From the NCBI RefSeq assembly GCF_035083965.1, contig NC_089732.1, forward strand, positions 8,828,383-8,892,382: a stretch of 64,000 nt of DNA, given 5' to 3'. This stretch comes from Branchiostoma lanceolatum. Taxonomy: Eukaryota; Chordata; Leptocardii; Amphioxiformes; Branchiostomatidae. The translations under genes were made by a program, and so were the position numbers. This document shows positions 61,238 to 64,000 of the stretch, one piece after another (position 1 is the first letter of the stretch; every line of letters starts with the position of its first letter). Below the pieces are notes generated by a model that saw only the letters and a program-made list of their open reading frames with translations, did not search any database and was not told the DNA's origin.

Positions 61238-62880
61238 TAACCGGGTATTTGACCTTTTTTCTATTTGTACATGAAGGGGGAAAGGTCAGACTGTTCCAAA
61301 TTGATTCCATAGAAGGGGGGCAAACGATTTTTGGAAGTACGTGCTACTTAACGTAACGTGACCAGTTAACGTCCAATTTATTCAAAACGTATTTATCTCA
61401 AAACCGCGCGGACAGAGCCAAATGATAAACCCATGGGCAGAAATATCAGCTCTTCTAAAAAGAAAATGCATGGCCTGTAAGTTTTTCTCCGCCTGTTTAA
61501 CTCCGTGCGAGCATGTATCTATACTGATGTATATGATGTAAAATTGTGCCAGCGTAACCCATTATCGTACACCTCAGCCTTTTCCCTTCTGGCGCTATGC
61601 TTGAAGAACATAGACCATTAAAAAATTGCACAGTAACTATCCAAAGTGGTCTACAGACAAATGATAGTAAAGTCATTATGTTTGACCCGCCACTTGCTTG
61701 ACGCGATGGAACAAAACAATTTTGATCTGTAAATTTCAACGAGATGCGCGGCACGTGGCGTTCACGTGATAAACACATGGCTATTATGTTTTGCGGTGCA
61801 AAAATTAACCTCCTGTCCGGCGGTCGCTATGTTGTATCAAACCTTTCTAAAACTGGTAAGAGTTTCAAACCTCCAATCACCATGGATAGTCTGAATATCA
61901 AAGAAAGGTTTAACGTCAGCTACTTTTAAAAGATACTAGCTATCGTGTAAGTTAGAAACACATGATGATGTACGCGGTATCGAATTGCATATGAAATACG
62001 TCATGCACGACGATTCGGTGCAACTTGTTGTTACTGGTTCAGGAGTTTATTCTGTTATGTCGCTGGACGGAAACCTTTTTCATTGTTTTGCATAAAAGAG
62101 AGAGATGGCTAAGGATCATACTTTTGACGTTCTTTATTGCTCATGAGAACAGGCTTTGGCATAATACACCGCAACATGTGGACATGACCAACACTGGACG
62201 TTAACTGCTCCCGCACGTAATTAGGTCATGTTACGTTAGCTAAGGGGTTGCTAAGCAAGGATGATTGTATAATATATTACTTTGGCTTAGCTTTCTACAG
62301 CGTACGTAGTTACTTACTCCAAGGGGGTTGAAATCAAAACTTAAAAACTGTAAACCTCCTTGCTTACTTGGACGAAAATGGACTTGAAGAGAGGCTCGAA
62401 CTTGAAGAGGGGGTACCTCTTTTTACGTGACTGCTAACTTACTTTTAACAACCGCCCTTCATACCCCAATGACCTTTCTGTCCAGTCACTAAGCTGGGCT
62501 GAAGACATGTAATCAAGTACAAACTATTTTTCCGCCTCACTAAGTACGTCCCAACAAAGGACTTGAATGTGTTATTTGGAGCCAAGTTTACAATACGACC
62601 GAACCTCCATGTTGTCACTTGTCTGGTGGTCTTTGCTTGCAGGTTGCATTAAAATCGCTAGATGGGGGTCTGAAAGCAGCCAGTTTTTTTGTGTAAGGTT
62701 AAATCAAAACAGATATGAATTGACTACAAATGATGAACTTTCATAAAAGTAAAAGTAAAGAATTTCATATGATGTTATTCTATATCTTTTTGTTTGATTT
62801 TTCTTTTAATCATTTTTCCTGTTCAGATTGTGTACAGTATCAAACATCTGCAGTTTAAGTCGTATGTAAACAAATGTGTA
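61238..62880. other. Intergenic, repeats only
   Basis: Holds the second copy of the dispersed repeat (61365-61570) and a CAAGGGGGTTG...AACCTCCTTG inverted motif at 62320-62362. No exon supported; the minus-strand frame at 61497-61778 overlaps the repeat. Confidence 0.4.
61365..61570 (+). repeat. Dispersed repeat, copy 2
   Basis: Same order of blocks as 45120-45320 (TTCAAAACG, CGCGCGGACAGAGCC, ACCCATGGG, AGCTCTTCTA, ATGGCCTGTAA). It lies upstream of deiodinase B. Confidence 0.65.
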
Positions 62881-62919
62881 GTTAGGTGAGGTAAGCCAGC
62901 TTAAGTGCGGACTGGCCGG

Positions 62920-62961
62920 ACCGGTTCTGCCGGGCTGGAGAGGCGCCAAAACAAAACCGGT
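62920..62961. promoter_or_regulatory. Two ACCGGT sites upstream of zinc-finger member 5
   Basis: GGACCGGTTC at 62918-62927 and AAACCGGTTCG at 62954-62964, about 160 and 125 bases before the ATG at 63082. The second is a full AACCGGTT palindrome. Confidence 0.45.
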
Positions 62962-63081
62962 TCGTAACTAGTAAGTACGCAACGGGTGATTCTGAAGTGG
63001 CGCTCGTTTTCCCCGTTTCAATCTCGTTCCACAAACATCGGTGTGTTATTTTCTTGACCACGGATCCTGTACCAGTGAGGG

Positions 63082-63519
63082 ATGGAGACAAGAGAAAACA
63101 TCAGCTACCAGGGCTCCCGAGCCGAGTGGATTTTGAAGAGAGCGAACGACTTCGACGACAAGGCGCGGTCGTTTTCGTGCGGCGGGTGTGGCGGGGTAGC
63201 GACTTGGGTCTGTCTGGATCCGGCCTGCATCGCCTACAACCAGTCCATGGCGCTGTGTCTGTGTGACGACTGCGACCATCGCTTCCACCCGGTGTCCAGC
63301 CCCGTCATGTGCCGACACCGCAGGCTCGCCGTGGTCCTGTACATCTCCCTACTAATGCTCTACCGCTACCGCAAGATCGCCGAAGCCTTCACGAGCCAGA
63401 AGTACGAAGAACAACAAGGACAAGTCGCTTTCGAAGGAGAAGATATGACGAAGCCTCAGCTAACGACGGAAGATGACCCAAAGCTGAAGAAAGAACCGAA
63501 CTCTCCACCACCAGAATAA
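63082..63519 (+). CDS. Short B-box-like zinc-finger protein, family member 5 (145 aa)
   Basis: ATG at 63082 (METRENISYQ). GSRAEW at 11-16; zinc ligands C33, C36, C44, C49, C61, C64, H69 and H79, all present with family spacing; hydrophobic helix VVLYISLLMLYRYRKI. After about residue 100 it has a short acidic and Lys/Pro tail (KLKKEPNSPPPE) and stops. The Ser/Pro linker and the C-terminal AIAEL domain of the other members are missing, and no frame resembling that domain follows before the window ends. There is no frameshift at the end of the shared part, so this may be a genuine short member. It could compete with the long members for partners (inference). Confidence 0.8.
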   Translation: METRENISYQGSRAEWILKRANDFDDKARSFSCGGCGGVATWVCLDPACIAYNQSMALCLCDDCDHRFHPVSSPVMCRHRRLAVVLYISLLMLYRYRKIAEAFTSQKYEEQQGQVAFEGEDMTKPQLTTEDDPKLKKEPNSPPPE

Positions 63520-64000
63520 GAGACCATGGCTACGCTTTTGTATTTTTTTGTACATGTCGAATGCTATAGTGTTTAAAACTAAACAATCACAATATGATGG
63601 CCAGACAACATCGACTAGAAGTTCCAGTAGAACAAGTCTGTGACGAAGCGTCTGTGGAAGATAGAATAGCCCTGAACTGACGCACCGGTTTCCAACGTTT
63701 CAACGGAGGACTTCTTTTCCCGATTTCACCGACACAAGCTCCTTGCTACAATTGTTGAAACTCTGACACTCGGATATTGCATCGTGGCATGACAAATCAA
63801 AAAGACATTCACACAATGGCAGGAGAAGATCGGACGACGTGGAAGAACCTTAGTTAAAAATAGCCAGTCATTATCATATTGTTTAGGACAGAGACAATTT
63901 GTTCCAGCCACTTAGTTTTTCACCATGGTGTATGCTGCGGGAATTGATTCTGAATGAGTCCCATCGGACAACAGAAAACTCTTGAGAATTCATATCAGAC
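63520..64000. other. 3' flank of the short zinc-finger gene
   Basis: No exon, AATAAA or recognised repeat seen. The C-terminal domain of the family was searched for by eye in all frames and not found. Confidence 0.4.

Overview
This looks like nuclear genomic DNA of a cephalochordate (amphioxus, Branchiostoma-like). The evidence is many short exons with GT/AG borders, phase-1 CUB/EGF/kringle modules, selenocysteine deiodinases, tRNA-derived SINEs and long AT-rich introns between GC-rich exons. There are no operons, bacterial-type genes or CRISPR arrays. The species call is inference.

Layout. 0-7 kb: two secreted modular genes on the minus strand. One is a signal peptide-CUB-Thr/Pro linker-EGF-EGF-EGF protein that runs off the left edge; the other is a compact kringle protein of 223 residues. 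7-18.7 kb: mostly non-coding, with three minisatellite arrays and one intronless gene (10.7-11.7 kb) of a B-box-like zinc-finger family. 18.7-28.8 kb: a large interrupted inverted duplication whose outer ends each carry a nearly identical copy of that family. 29-33.5 kb: no supported gene. 33.6-43.7 kb: a second inverted duplication holding two intact, divergently transcribed rhodopsin-class GPCR genes with identical exon lengths (426 residues each). 43.7-51.4 kb: SINEs, other repeats and a fourth zinc-finger gene (48.0-49.0 kb). 51.4-61.2 kb: two tandem five-exon iodothyronine deiodinase genes on the minus strand, each with an in-frame UGA (selenocysteine) codon and SECIS elements in the 3' UTR; the downstream gene has two. 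63.1-63.5 kb: a fifth, C-terminally short zinc-finger gene.

Every gene family with more than one member here expanded locally: inverted duplication for the zinc-finger pair and the GPCR pair, tandem duplication for the deiodinases, and scattering for the other zinc-finger copies. The deiodinases would act on thyroid-hormone-like iodothyronines. The GPCRs are plasma-membrane receptors of unknown ligand. The zinc-finger proteins look nuclear (basic NLS-like patches) but are not assigned a function.

The least described items are the intronless zinc-finger family with its conserved C-terminal domain and shared ACCGGT upstream motif, and the deiodinase SECIS elements, which have CC where AA is usual and occur twice in one 3' UTR. 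Exon borders were read by eye from splice sites and frame. Identities are hand comparisons, not computed alignments.
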